DNA of 64,000 nt from SIG480 sp045546975 (GTDB lineage: Bacteria; Bacillota; Clostridia; Oscillospirales; JAAYXM01): the NCBI GenBank assembly GCA_045546975.1, contig JAZQDV010000010.1, positions 62,001 to 126,000 of the forward strand. Reading direction: 5' to 3'. The notes under the pieces are model-generated. The model saw nothing but the letters and a program-made list of their open reading frames with translations. It had not been told where the DNA came from and ran no database searches. The position numbers and the translations under genes are program-made. Positions within the stretch are counted from its first letter, which is position 1, and each line of letters starts with the position of its first letter. Positions 28,049 to 36,991 of the stretch are shown here, one piece after another.

Positions 28049-28838
28049 TTGTATCTGCCTTTTTTCTCTTGATAAGTTTTGCTGAGATAATTCCCGAAAC
28101 TACGGCAATATACCCGCCGCCGGCAAGCTCGGGGAGCTCCTTTGTCTCGTAATTGTCCTGACTTACCGCAATATCGAGCGGACCAAAGGTAGTGTCAAGT
28201 GTAAGATGCAAAAATTCGCCCATAGGAGTTTTGTCTGCTATCATGAAGCGGACATCGCCGGATGTGATGCGCGCGGCAACTCTCGTCATAAGAATATCAT
28301 AATCTGCAATATCGTCACCCGAGAGCATTCTCGCATACATTCCGACAGGCGCGAGAACTCCGAGTGCCGTAGTCTCGTCATTCAATGCTTTTCTCATTTC
28401 AAGCTCGTCTTTGAAAAACGCAATGGAATGGGGGATCATAGAAACCTGAAACTCGTATGCACGGTCAGGTGAAAAATCGGGAATTGCAAGTGCGCCCATA
28501 ACTCGTGCGCAGAATGTCTGCTCGGTATCCGGACGTTTGAAAATTGCCTTGCAGTCGAGGATATCATCACGCTCACCTGACAACTCACGCATATATTCAA
28601 GGTTCCATACGGTGGAACCGTTAAAGTGCGGGTCGAGATTTAATAGATCAACACTCTTCGTCTCGTGGTCAAGGGAAACTCTCTCCCATATTTCCGCACC
28701 GGATTTGTCGCTCCATACGGCATAAGCACCGCTTTCTGCAGGAAGAATCGAGCCTGAATTGAGGACAAAATCAGCAAGGCGATAAACGTCGCTTTCATCC
28801 TTTATGTTAAAGCCTATATTTTCAAAAACGGTTTTCAT
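28041..28838 (-). CDS. protein of unknown function
   Basis: About 265 residues, soluble, acidic, no signal peptide. I do not recognise a family. The N-terminal part (KTVFENIGFNIKDESDVYRLADFVLNSG) is followed by alternating strands and helices, and the last ~30 residues contain a hydrophobic stretch, GGYIAVVSGIISAKLI, before a basic end. ATG 28838 is set by GGAGGAAATATT directly upstream. Co-transcribed with the ABC-F gene, overlapping it by 8 bases. Confidence 0.75.
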   Translation of the reverse strand: MKTVFENIGFNIKDESDVYRLADFVLNSGSILPAESGAYAVWSDKSGAEIWERVSLDHETKSVDLLNLDPHFNGSTVWNLEYMRELSGERDDILDCKAIFKRPDTEQTFCARVMGALAIPDFSPDRAYEFQVSMIPHSIAFFKDELEMRKALNDETTALGVLAPVGMYARMLSGDDIADYDILMTRVAARITSGDVRFMIADKTPMGEFLHLTLDTTFGPLDIAVSQDNYETKELPELAGGGYIAVVSGIISAKLIKRKKADTND

Positions 28839-28908
28839 AATATTTCCTCCGTATATACGTAAATACCCAAAATATATTTTACCATACAACGGAGGAAATT
28901 TCTACTAT

Positions 28909-29481
28909 TTATATAAGATTAAATCCGAAATAGTTGAGAAGTCCGCGATATATTGCATATGCAAAGGCGTACTGGTCGTTTTCGAGCTTTTCCGCATCCT
29001 GAGCGTTTGATATGTAAGCAAGCTCGAGAAGTACTGCAGGCATCTGCGTACGCCTGAGCACATAGAGTGATGGGCGCACAAAAACTCCGTTGCGCTTTGT
29101 GTCAAGCCGCTCGGTAATTGAGGTGAGAAGTGCTTCTGCAAGGCTCTGTGCGGTGGTTCCTGCACGGTAGATGTACATCTCTGTTCCGTTCACGTCAGGG
29201 TTTACGTTCGCGTTTACGTGAATGCTTAGGAAATAGTCGGCGGGCCACGCGTTTGCGGCACGAACCCTTGCAGCTAAGCTCTCTGCATTAGTTGTGCCGA
29301 GCACCTCATCTGGTGCATTGCGCGAAAGACGCGCCTCAAAGCGCGGATCGTTTGCGAGAATGTCCCGTAGATATACACCTACATTATAGACAATATCTTG
29401 TTCCCGGAGTCCAAAGCCTTCCGCACCTGCGTTAACACCCTGCGGATTATGCCCCTGGTCAATAAAAATCTTTATCGCCAT
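28909..29481 (-). CDS. N-acetylmuramoyl-L-alanine amidase (Amidase_3)
   Basis: 190 residues, a bare zinc amidase domain that cuts the MurNAc to L-Ala bond. Zinc ligands are in IFIDQGHNPQ (His), GFGLREQDI (Glu) and FLSIHVNAN (His); VLLELAYISN carries the catalytic Glu. There is no signal peptide and no cell-wall-binding domain, as in the sporulation amidase CwlC of bacilli, which acts on the mother-cell wall; a role in mother-cell lysis is a possibility only. Confidence 0.88.
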   Translation of the reverse strand: MAIKIFIDQGHNPQGVNAGAEGFGLREQDIVYNVGVYLRDILANDPRFEARLSRNAPDEVLGTTNAESLAARVRAANAWPADYFLSIHVNANVNPDVNGTEMYIYRAGTTAQSLAEALLTSITERLDTKRNGVFVRPSLYVLRRTQMPAVLLELAYISNAQDAEKLENDQYAFAYAIYRGLLNYFGFNLI

Positions 29482-29572
29482 AAAAAATAACCTCCTGATA
29501 CTTCGTTACTGTAATATACGAAAAAAGGAGGAAAAAGTTTCAAAAAGCGCGGTATATACGGACATGCAAAAT

Positions 29573-29601
29573 AAAAAAGCACCTGAATACAGGTGCTTTT
29601 T

Positions 29602-29602
<1 letters not shown>
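29573..29602 (-). terminator. terminator of the tRNA-Thr gene
   Basis: AAAAAAGCACCTG-AATA-CAGGTGCTTTTTT, perfect 13-base arms. On the minus strand its T-run ends the tRNA transcript; it abuts the encoded CCA end with no gap. Confidence 0.92.
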
Positions 29603-29677
<75 letters not shown>

Positions 29678-29688
29678 AGGACTTAAAT

Positions 29689-29717
29689 ATTATACCGATT
29701 ATGTCCTGTTATGTCAA
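29689..29717 (-). promoter_or_regulatory. tRNA-Thr promoter
   Basis: On the minus strand TTGACA (29717-29712), 17 bases, TATAAT (29694-29689): a perfect consensus, 12 bases before the mature tRNA 5' end. Confidence 0.9.
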
Positions 29718-29789
29718 GAAAATTTTATTTATTTTGCAACTCTCACATTTGCATAGCATATATTTATTCACAATGAAAAGGGTGAGAGT

Positions 29790-30437
29790 ATGCGACTTGA
29801 AATAAAGCCGAAACAGAAGAAAAGAGAAAAGCCACGGTTATTTTTATTTTTTTTGTTTCTGTTGATATTGTTGATTCTCATTTCGTCTTTTTTATTTATG
29901 ACGCACGGAAAAACTATTCTTCGTGAGGTGGCACAGTCTGAAATTGAGAGCATAGCCTTTGACATAGTTGGAAAAACTGTCGAGCGAGAGCTTCTTTCGG
30001 GCGGTGATGAGTACGAGGACCTTGTGAGGATTGAACGGGATGAGGCAGGACGGGTCTCTGCGATAATATCAGATACGCAAAAGCTCAATCTCTTAAAGTT
30101 CAGAATAGCAAATAAGCTATCCGAGGAGATGTTTATAAGGACGGAGGATGATATTTACATTCCGTTCGGGAACCTTACGGGAGTCGACTTTTTAAGCGGT
30201 GTGGGACCACTTATAAAGTTCCGCGTTTTCTGGGTATCGAGCGTAGATGCGGGATACAGAAGTGAGTTTGTGTCTGCGGGCATAAACCAGACAAACCACA
30301 GAATAATGCTGGATTTTACAATAAATGCAGGTATGATGTTTGTCGGGCGTGAGGTCGGCGTTGACGTAGGAACGAGCGTATGTGTTGCTGAAACTGTTAT
30401 TGTCGGAGAAATCCCGAAATATTTTAGTGATAAATGA
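29790..30437 (+). CDS. yunB: sporulation protein YunB-like
   Basis: 215 residues with a basic N-terminus, one membrane segment (about residues 17-37) and an extracytoplasmic domain. The stretches IYIPFGNLTGVDFLSGVGP and INQTNHRIMLDFTINAGMMFVG are typical of YunB, a mother-cell sporulation protein of incompletely known function. AAAGGGTGAGAGT precedes the ATG. It fits the spoIIIA operon further along. Confidence 0.85.
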   Translation: MRLEIKPKQKKREKPRLFLFFLFLLILLILISSFLFMTHGKTILREVAQSEIESIAFDIVGKTVERELLSGGDEYEDLVRIERDEAGRVSAIISDTQKLNLLKFRIANKLSEEMFIRTEDDIYIPFGNLTGVDFLSGVGPLIKFRVFWVSSVDAGYRSEFVSAGINQTNHRIMLDFTINAGMMFVGREVGVDVGTSVCVAETVIVGEIPKYFSDK

Positions 30438-30458
30438 TATAAACTTTGCTGAAAAGTC

Positions 30459-30487
30459 TTTCATAAAAGCGATAAATTTGGTATAAT
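30459..30487 (+). promoter_or_regulatory. ligA promoter
   Basis: TTTCAT (30459-30464), 17 bases, TATAAT (30482-30487), 30 bases before the ligA start. Confidence 0.6.
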
Positions 30488-30517
30488 AATATCAAATATA
30501 TATCGGATGTGTATTTT

Positions 30518-32500
30518 ATGGAAAAGATATTGAAAGAGATAGAAGAGCTTCGAGAGGAGCTGCGTGAGCATAACAGGCGTTACTACGTTGAGGATGCTCC
30601 AAGTATTTCTGATTATGAATATGATATGCTCATGCGGAGGCTTAAGGAGCTTGAGCGCGAGCACCCCGAGCTCATAACGCCCGATTCACCGACTCAGCGT
30701 GTCGGAGGGGCGGCGGTGTCTGCGTTTGCGCCGGTTACGCATGAAGTGCAGATGGATAGTCTGCAGGATGTTTTTTCTTTTGAGGAGCTTTCTGAGTTTG
30801 ATTCTCGCGTTAAGGCAGTTTCAGACAGTGCAGAGTATGTTGTAGAGCTCAAGATAGACGGTCTTTCCGTATCGGTGGAATACAGAGACGGAGTTCTTTT
30901 TAGAGGAGTCACACGTGGCGACGGAATCACGGGAGAGGACGTCACACATAACATACTCACCATAAAAAATCTTCCGAAGAAGATAGAAAATGCACCCTCA
31001 CGCCTGGTTGTGCGCGGAGAGGTATATATGCCGCGCGAAAGCTTTGCGCGTCTTAATGAAGAGCGCGAGGCAAGGGGAGAGACTACCTTTGCAAATCCAA
31101 GAAACGCGGCTGCGGGATCTCTTCGTCAGCTTGATTCGGAGATCGCCCGTGAACGCGGACTTGATATAATTATCTTTAATCTCCAGTTATGCGAGGGTAA
31201 AGAATTTTCAACACATACCGAAACTCTTGACTACTTAAAGTCGCTCGGCTTTAACGTAAGCCCGTATTACTCAACCTTCAATACGGTCGAAGCTGCGTTT
31301 TCTGAAGTTCTGCGTCTTGGCGAAATGCGCGACTCCCTCCCGTTCCAGATTGACGGCGCGGTACTCAAGGTAAACGATATTTCCGAGCGTCAAGCGATAG
31401 GAAGAACAACGAAATTTCCCAAATGGGCGGCGGCATATAAGTATCCGCCAGAGCAGAAAGAAACAAAGCTTTTAGATATAGTTATACAGGTTGGAAGAAC
31501 GGGAGTGCTTACACCAAATGCGGTACTTGAGCCTGTGCACGTCGCGGGCGTAACCGTCAGCCGTGCAACGCTCCACAACCGCGATTTTATCCGAGAAAAA
31601 GGCGTTCTTATAGGCGATACGGTCGTCATTCAGAAAGCGGGAGATATTATTCCTGAAGTTGTCCGAGCGGTAGAAAGTAAGCGCACAGGGGAAGAAAAAG
31701 AGTTCAGAATGCCGGATTTTTGCCCTGCTTGCGGTGCTCCTGTTTTCTCTGATGAGGGAGAGGCTGCGGTGCGGTGTGTAAATACCGAGTGCCCGGCACA
31801 AAGACTTCGACATATAATCCACTTCGCATCGCGCGATGCTATGGATATTGACGGGCTCGGTCCTGCTGTTGTGGAGCAGCTTTTGGAGGGCGGTTTTATC
31901 AGCGATGCGGCGGATTTGTACTCTCTTGATGCACAGAAGATAGCTGAGATAGAGCGCATGGGCAAAAAGTCTGCTGAAAATCTCATAAACGCGATAGAGA
32001 AAACAAAAGAAAACGACTTATCACGTCTTCTTTTTGCACTTGGTATCCGCCATGTCGGACAGAAGGCAGGAAAGGTGCTTTCCGTTCAGTTCAAAACGCT
32101 TGATGCAGTTCTTTCGGCAAGTGAAGATGATCTTAAGAAGATACACGATGTCGGTGATGCTGTTGCAACAAGCATAAAGCGTTGGTGGAATATGGAGAGC
32201 TCACGCGAGTTTGTAGAAAAGCTGCGACTTGCAGGAGTTAATATGGAGTCTAAAATTGAGATAGGAAGCGCTTTTGAGGGAAAAACCTTTGTGCTCACGG
32301 GCGCGCTTACGAAGTTTACAAGAAGCGAAGCAGAGGAGAAGATTGAAGCACTTGGCGGCAAGGCATCCTCATCTGTTTCAAAGAAGACCTCGTTTGTTGT
32401 AGCCGGAGAAAACGCAGGCTCGAAGCTCACAAAGGCACAGAGTCTCGGCGTTCCGGTTATAACAGAGGACGAGTTTTTGGAGATGCTTGACAATGCATAA
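30518..32500 (+). CDS. ligA: NAD-dependent DNA ligase
   Basis: About 660 residues, full length. An adenylation domain carries the nucleophile Lys in ELKIDGLSVSVEY and the HEVQMDSLQDVF motif. An OB fold follows, then a four-Cys zinc finger (CPACGAPVF...CVNTECPAQR), helix-hairpin-helix repeats and a C-terminal BRCT domain (FEGKTFVLTGALTKFTRSEAEEKIEALGG split over about residues 590-620). It seals nicks during replication and repair. ATG 30518 is preferred over GTG 30509. Its stop overlaps the start of the mini-gatC frame. Confidence 0.96.
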   Translation: MEKILKEIEELREELREHNRRYYVEDAPSISDYEYDMLMRRLKELEREHPELITPDSPTQRVGGAAVSAFAPVTHEVQMDSLQDVFSFEELSEFDSRVKAVSDSAEYVVELKIDGLSVSVEYRDGVLFRGVTRGDGITGEDVTHNILTIKNLPKKIENAPSRLVVRGEVYMPRESFARLNEEREARGETTFANPRNAAAGSLRQLDSEIARERGLDIIIFNLQLCEGKEFSTHTETLDYLKSLGFNVSPYYSTFNTVEAAFSEVLRLGEMRDSLPFQIDGAVLKVNDISERQAIGRTTKFPKWAAAYKYPPEQKETKLLDIVIQVGRTGVLTPNAVLEPVHVAGVTVSRATLHNRDFIREKGVLIGDTVVIQKAGDIIPEVVRAVESKRTGEEKEFRMPDFCPACGAPVFSDEGEAAVRCVNTECPAQRLRHIIHFASRDAMDIDGLGPAVVEQLLEGGFISDAADLYSLDAQKIAEIERMGKKSAENLINAIEKTKENDLSRLLFALGIRHVGQKAGKVLSVQFKTLDAVLSASEDDLKKIHDVGDAVATSIKRWWNMESSREFVEKLRLAGVNMESKIEIGSAFEGKTFVLTGALTKFTRSEAEEKIEALGGKASSSVSKKTSFVVAGENAGSKLTKAQSLGVPVITEDEFLEMLDNA

Positions 32501-32624
32501 TGAAGTAGAACTTAAAGACCTCCGCGCGGACGCCCCGGAAGAGTGCAAGAATGATGGTTTCTGGGAAAATGTTCCGAAAAGCGAGGAAGGGTATATAATT
32601 ACCTCAAAGGTGAAGGGTGTGTAG
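32493..32624 (+). CDS. gatC: miniature GatC, aspartyl/glutamyl-tRNA amidotransferase subunit C
   Basis: A 43-residue frame exactly where gatC belongs, before gatA and gatB. LRADAPEECKNDGFWENVPK followed by SEEGYIITSKVKGV resembles the C-terminal third of normal GatC (M/LREDxx, then NAPxxxDGYxxVPKV in Bacillus-type GatC). The N-terminal helical part of a normal ~95-residue GatC is absent. The frame is closed by a stop at 32460, so no hidden N-terminus exists upstream in this frame. The ATG overlaps the ligA stop by 8 bases, indicating coupling. Too short for standard gene finders. Confidence 0.65.
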   Translation: MHNEVELKDLRADAPEECKNDGFWENVPKSEEGYIITSKVKGV

Positions 32625-32626
32625 TT

Positions 32627-34027
32627 TTGGAAATCTGCAATGCTACGCTTCTGGAGTTATCAGAGCTCCTTGCCAAAAAGAAAATATCCTCATACGAGCT
32701 CACAGGGCTTTTTCTCGGAAAAATCAGAGAAAAAAACGGTGAGCTTGGTGCATTTATAACGGTGTGCGAGGATGACGCGTATAGCGCTGCAAAACGCTCG
32801 GATGCTATGATTGCAAACGGTGAAAACACCGTGGTTACGGGCATTCCGGTGGGTGTAAAGGATAATATCTGTACAGCAAAAATCAGGACAACCTGTGCAT
32901 CAAAAATGCTATACAACTATGTCCCTGCCTATGACTCGGCGGTTACAGAGGAGGTCAATGCCTCGGGCGGTGTAATTCTCGGAAAAACAAACCTTGATGA
33001 GTTTGCAATGGGCGCTTTCGGAACGGATTCTGCACTCCTGACATCAAAAAATCCGATTGACACCGTGTTTGTTGCAGGAGGCTCCTCGTCAGGCTCCGCC
33101 GTTGCGGTAGCAGCAGGGCTTTCCCCCATAGCACTTGGCAGCGATACAGGTGGCTCGGTAAGAATTCCTGCATCCTTTTGCGGTGTGTGTGGCTTTAAGC
33201 CGAGCTATGGTGCAATATCAAGGTACGGACTTATTGCATACGCCTCATCCCTTGATACTGTCGGTGTAATAGGAAAAAATGTTTGTGACATTCTTGCGTT
33301 TTCAAAGGTCATTTGTAAAAAGGACCCGCGAGATATGACCTCGGTAGAGATTTCTGATGTATGCGATATTACCTCACTTTCGGGTGTTCGTTTTGCTTTT
33401 TGTGAGGATGACTTCAGGGACGCAACACCCGAGATACAGGCGGCACTAAGAAAATTTGCAGAGCTTCTCTCTATTGCAGGAGCGGTCAGGATAGACAGAA
33501 GTGCATTCTGCAACAATGAAATGGACAAGCATTACAAAGCGCTTGCATACGCTGAGGCAATGTCAAACCTCGCAAGATACGATGGAATAAAATACGGCTA
33601 CAGCGAGTTTGAAAGTGTAGCTGAAAACCGCGAAAATGCTTTTGGTTCCGAGGTAAAAAAACGTATAGAATACGGAAACTATGTTTTGAAAAAAGAAAAC
33701 TTCAAGTCAGTATATGAAGTGGCGGTAGAGTCAAGGAAGAAGGCAAAAAGCGAAGTTCAGTCACTTTTCGATGAGTGTGATATAGCAGTATCTCCGCTTT
33801 GTGATTTTAACGTACCAAAAACTGGGGAGACGGGAGGACTTCGTGCCGATAAGTTTACGGTTCTTGCAAACTTTACGGGAATCCCTGCGCTTTCAATCCC
33901 GGTAGGACGAGACAGGAACGGTATGCCGATTTCAGTACAGCTTATGTCAAAACGGCTTTCGGATTTTACGCTTCTCAGAATATCAGCTATTATAGAAAAC
34001 CTTCTCCGAAAGGAGGGGCAAATATGA
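32627..34027 (+). CDS. gatA: Asp-tRNA(Asn)/Glu-tRNA(Gln) amidotransferase subunit A
   Basis: 466-residue amidase-signature enzyme that releases ammonia from glutamine for GatB. The Ser-cisSer-Lys triad is visible: Lys in GIPVGVKDNI, cis-Ser in GSDTGGSVRIPASFCG, and the glycine/serine-rich GGSSSGSAVAVAAG loop. Start is TTG 32627, two bases after the mini-gatC stop. Overlaps gatB by four bases. Confidence 0.95.
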   Translation: MEICNATLLELSELLAKKKISSYELTGLFLGKIREKNGELGAFITVCEDDAYSAAKRSDAMIANGENTVVTGIPVGVKDNICTAKIRTTCASKMLYNYVPAYDSAVTEEVNASGGVILGKTNLDEFAMGAFGTDSALLTSKNPIDTVFVAGGSSSGSAVAVAAGLSPIALGSDTGGSVRIPASFCGVCGFKPSYGAISRYGLIAYASSLDTVGVIGKNVCDILAFSKVICKKDPRDMTSVEISDVCDITSLSGVRFAFCEDDFRDATPEIQAALRKFAELLSIAGAVRIDRSAFCNNEMDKHYKALAYAEAMSNLARYDGIKYGYSEFESVAENRENAFGSEVKKRIEYGNYVLKKENFKSVYEVAVESRKKAKSEVQSLFDECDIAVSPLCDFNVPKTGETGGLRADKFTVLANFTGIPALSIPVGRDRNGMPISVQLMSKRLSDFTLLRISAIIENLLRKEGQI

Positions 34028-35460
34028 GCTACGAGGCAGTGATAGGCCTTGAGGTACACGTTGAGCTAAAGACCGAAACTAAACTTTATTGCTCCTGTAA
34101 AAATGAATTTGGCGGAGCACCGAACAGCAGAATTTGTCCGATTTGCACAGGGCAGCCGGGCACACTTCCGCATACAAACAGGAAAGCGGTTTTTCTTGCT
34201 CTGCGTGCGGCAAAGAGCCTTGGATGTGAGATAAATAAAATTTCAAAACAGTGCAGGAAACACTATTTTTACCCCGACCTTCCGAAAGGATATCAGATAT
34301 CCCAGAGTGAGGCACCGCTCGGCGTTTTGGGTGAGTTTGAATTTCCGTGTGATGGCGGGATGAAAAGGATTCGCATCTCACGTATACATATTGAAGAGGA
34401 TGCAGGAAAACTCGTGCACAGAGAGGACGGCAAAACGCTTGTCGATTACAATCGCGCAGGTGTCCCGCTTATTGAAATAGTAACCGAGCCGGATCTTCGT
34501 AGTGCTGACGAGGCAAGGGCATTTCTTGAAGCACTTCGGCACACGCTTATCCGTACCGGTGTTTCAGAATGTCGAATGGAACAAGGTGCCATGCGCTGCG
34601 ATGTAAACGTGTCGCTCAGAAACGTCGGTGAGGATAAGCTCAATCACCGCGTCGAGATGAAGAATATAAACACGTTTTCCGGAGCTGAAAGGGCGATAGT
34701 CTTTGAGATTGCACGCCAGACGGAGCTCCTTGATTCGGGGAAGACGGTCGCATCCGAAACAAGACGCTGGGACGATGAGAAGAAAACATCGTTTTTGATG
34801 CGAACAAAGGAAAGTGCGATAGATTATAAGTTTATGCCCGAGCCCGATATTGCGTCATATATAATAAGCGTCGAGGACATAAAATCCGCAAGTGATAGGC
34901 TTCCGGAAACCGATGCACAAAAGACATTGCATTTTGAAGGTTTGGGACTTGTCAGGGACGATATAAAGAGACTTCTTTATGATATTCCGATGTGTGACTT
35001 TTTTGAGGAGTGCGAAAAGCTCGGGGCTGATGCGTCCATTTCGGCAAGGCTTCTTGTTGGTGATATTACGGCATATCTCGCGCGTGAGGGGAAAAGCATT
35101 TCAGAAACAAAGCTTTCGGGCAAGGCGTTTTCATACGTTGTATCGATGCTCGGTGATAAAAAGATAACAAACATCTCCGCAAAAAAGATTCTTGAAAAGC
35201 TTATGGAAAACGGTGGGGATGCGGAAAAACTCACGGAGAGCTATGTTTCCGTAACTGATGAGAATGTAATATCCGAAACGGTAGCTGCGGTCATTTCCGA
35301 AAATCGAAAGGCGATAGAGGACTATCTCGGAGGAAAGAAAGAATCCTTTGGCTTTCTTATGGGACAGTGCATGAGAAGACTTTCGGGAAGAGCGGATGTT
35401 TCCGTACTGCAAAAAACACTTTCGGAGAAAATAAATAAAGAAAAGGAAAACGGTGATTGA
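34024..35460 (+). CDS. gatB: Asp-tRNA(Asn)/Glu-tRNA(Gln) amidotransferase subunit B
   Basis: 478 residues. The catalytic cradle starts YEAVIGLEVHVELKTETKLYCSC; CPICTGQPGTLP supplies the zinc Cys pair, and HIEEDAGKLVH and YNRAGVPLIEIVTEPD are signatures. A C-terminal helical/YqeY-like tRNA-binding tail is present. It phosphorylates and amidates misacylated tRNA, and its presence indicates the indirect route to Gln-tRNA and/or Asn-tRNA. Confidence 0.96.
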   Translation: MSYEAVIGLEVHVELKTETKLYCSCKNEFGGAPNSRICPICTGQPGTLPHTNRKAVFLALRAAKSLGCEINKISKQCRKHYFYPDLPKGYQISQSEAPLGVLGEFEFPCDGGMKRIRISRIHIEEDAGKLVHREDGKTLVDYNRAGVPLIEIVTEPDLRSADEARAFLEALRHTLIRTGVSECRMEQGAMRCDVNVSLRNVGEDKLNHRVEMKNINTFSGAERAIVFEIARQTELLDSGKTVASETRRWDDEKKTSFLMRTKESAIDYKFMPEPDIASYIISVEDIKSASDRLPETDAQKTLHFEGLGLVRDDIKRLLYDIPMCDFFEECEKLGADASISARLLVGDITAYLAREGKSISETKLSGKAFSYVVSMLGDKKITNISAKKILEKLMENGGDAEKLTESYVSVTDENVISETVAAVISENRKAIEDYLGGKKESFGFLMGQCMRRLSGRADVSVLQKTLSEKINKEKENGD

Positions 35461-35461
35461 T

Positions 35462-35977
35462 ATGGTAAAATTTAAGACGGATTTTTTGGTGGAGGATTAC
35501 GTCACTCTTTGCTGGATGCAAGCAAAGGTGCCAAGTGTGATTATGTCGCTTCTTCTTGCTTTTGCATTCGGCTTTACCGGGTTTGGAATAGCAAATGCAG
35601 CGGGGCTTTCGTGGGTGAGCCCGATAATCGGAATTGTTGTTTTTGGGGTAAGCTACCTCATTGCGTTCAGATCACAGAAGAAAAACATAATAAAGAGGGC
35701 AGAAAGAAGGTTTTCTTCCTCTGCAACCTCGGACGAGCTCGAGCTTACTATAACAAATGAGGATATAACCCAGGTTTCAAATTCAGGTGATACAAGACTT
35801 CCGTGGGCGGATGTTTATCTTGTCTCGGAGTCAAAGGACAGCTACTATGTGTATCTGACAAAGCGTAAGGCATTCTACTTCCCAAAGCGAAGCTTCACCT
35901 CGGATGAGCAGAGAGAGGAGTTTTTGGAATACATAAGAAAGTACGTACCTGAAAAGAAAATAAAGATTAAAGACTAA
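35462..35977 (+). CDS. YcxB-like membrane protein of unknown function
   Basis: About 171 residues, two adjacent membrane segments (roughly residues 25-70) after a short cytoplasmic start. A C-terminal domain follows (ITNEDITQVSNSGDTRLPWADVYLV, then YVYLTKRKAFYFPKRSF) with the pattern of YcxB-like C-terminal domains. No function is known. ATG 35462 lies next to the gatB stop, so it is the last gene of the ligA-gat operon before a terminator. Confidence 0.75.
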   Translation: MVKFKTDFLVEDYVTLCWMQAKVPSVIMSLLLAFAFGFTGFGIANAAGLSWVSPIIGIVVFGVSYLIAFRSQKKNIIKRAERRFSSSATSDELELTITNEDITQVSNSGDTRLPWADVYLVSESKDSYYVYLTKRKAFYFPKRSFTSDEQREEFLEYIRKYVPEKKIKIKD

Positions 35978-35983
35978 GCATTG

Positions 35984-36021
35984 AAAAAACACGTAATCGT
36001 TTACTGCGATTGCGTGTTTTT
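35984..36021 (+). terminator. terminator after the ligA-gat operon
   Basis: AAAAACACGTAATCG pairs with CGATTGCGTGTTTTT (one G-T pair) around a short loop, ending in a T-run. It separates the operon from spoIIIAA. Confidence 0.8.
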
Positions 36022-36026
36022 GTTCT

Positions 36027-36051
36027 ATATTGGACATCTTCTTCATAGAGT
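36027..36051 (+). promoter_or_regulatory. possible sigma-E-type promoter for the spoIIIA operon
   Basis: ATATT (36027) and CATAGAGT (36044-36051) resemble the -35 and -10 of mother-cell sigma-E promoters, but the 12-base spacing is shorter than usual. spoIIIA is transcribed by sigma-E in other spore formers. Low confidence. Confidence 0.28.
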
Positions 36052-36080
36052 TAATCGAGAACAAAAAAAGGATGAAGGAA

Positions 36081-36986
36081 ATGACAGAGAAAAAAGAAAT
36101 GCTAAGAAAATACGGACAGGCTGTCGAATACTTGCCACCACGCTTTCGCGATGCGGCACAGAGCCTCGCAGATGAAGAGAAGATTCTTGCAGAAGAATTT
36201 AGGCTTCGCGCAGGGAGACCGTTTTCTGTAACAATAGGCGGAAAGGAAATAGTAAAAAATAAGAGCACAGAGGTGCGCCGTGAGGAGCTGCAAACGGTGC
36301 TTGAACTTGCAACGCGAAGCTCGGTACATACTTCACATTCTGCCATGAAAGAGGGTTACATCACGGTTTTTGGCGGTCACAGAATAGGTCTTTGTGGTAG
36401 TGTCGTAAGAAAGGGCGATGAGATAGGCGCAATACGCGAAATATCCTCGGTTTCGATAAGAATCGCAAAAGAGATAAAAACTGCCGCCGAAAAACTTTTT
36501 TGTGAGCTTTGGGGATTTTCCGATATTGGGAATACCCTTATAATCTCACCGCCGGGATTTGGGAAAACGACCATGCTCCGTGATTTGATTCGGCGCCTTT
36601 CGGATTCGGGAATACGTATATCGCTTGTGGACGAGCGTGGTGAGGTTGCCGCAAAGAAAAACGGTGTTCCGCAATTTGATGTAGGAAGATGCACAGATGT
36701 TCTAGATAATGTAAAAAAGGCAGAGGGAGCAATGCTCCTTCTACGCGCAATGTCGCCACAAATGATAGCACTTGATGAGATAACAGCAAGGGAGGATATA
36801 GGGGCGCTTTCATCTATCATAAACTGCGGTGTTGGGATAATCGCAACTGCTCACGGAGAGAGTGAGCTCTCACTTTCAAAAAGACCGCTTTACCGCGAGC
36901 TTTTTGAGATGAAAGTGTTTAGCAATATCGTTGTTCTGGAAAAGAAGAATGGAGATTTTTCATACACATTAAAAAGAGAGGGGTGA
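36081..36986 (+). CDS. spoIIIAA: stage III sporulation protein AA
   Basis: About 301 residues, secretion-ATPase-like. Walker A IISPPGFGKTTMLRDL and RISLVDERGEVAA lie in the middle, with MIALDEITAREDIGAL as Walker B. SpoIIIAA is the predicted motor of the SpoIIIA-SpoIIQ channel between mother cell and forespore. ATG 36081 is chosen because AAAGG lies 9 bases before it; ATG 36072 has no usable site. Confidence 0.94.
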   Translation: MTEKKEMLRKYGQAVEYLPPRFRDAAQSLADEEKILAEEFRLRAGRPFSVTIGGKEIVKNKSTEVRREELQTVLELATRSSVHTSHSAMKEGYITVFGGHRIGLCGSVVRKGDEIGAIREISSVSIRIAKEIKTAAEKLFCELWGFSDIGNTLIISPPGFGKTTMLRDLIRRLSDSGIRISLVDERGEVAAKKNGVPQFDVGRCTDVLDNVKKAEGAMLLLRAMSPQMIALDEITAREDIGALSSIINCGVGIIATAHGESELSLSKRPLYRELFEMKVFSNIVVLEKKNGDFSYTLKREG

Positions 36987-36991
36987 GGTTT

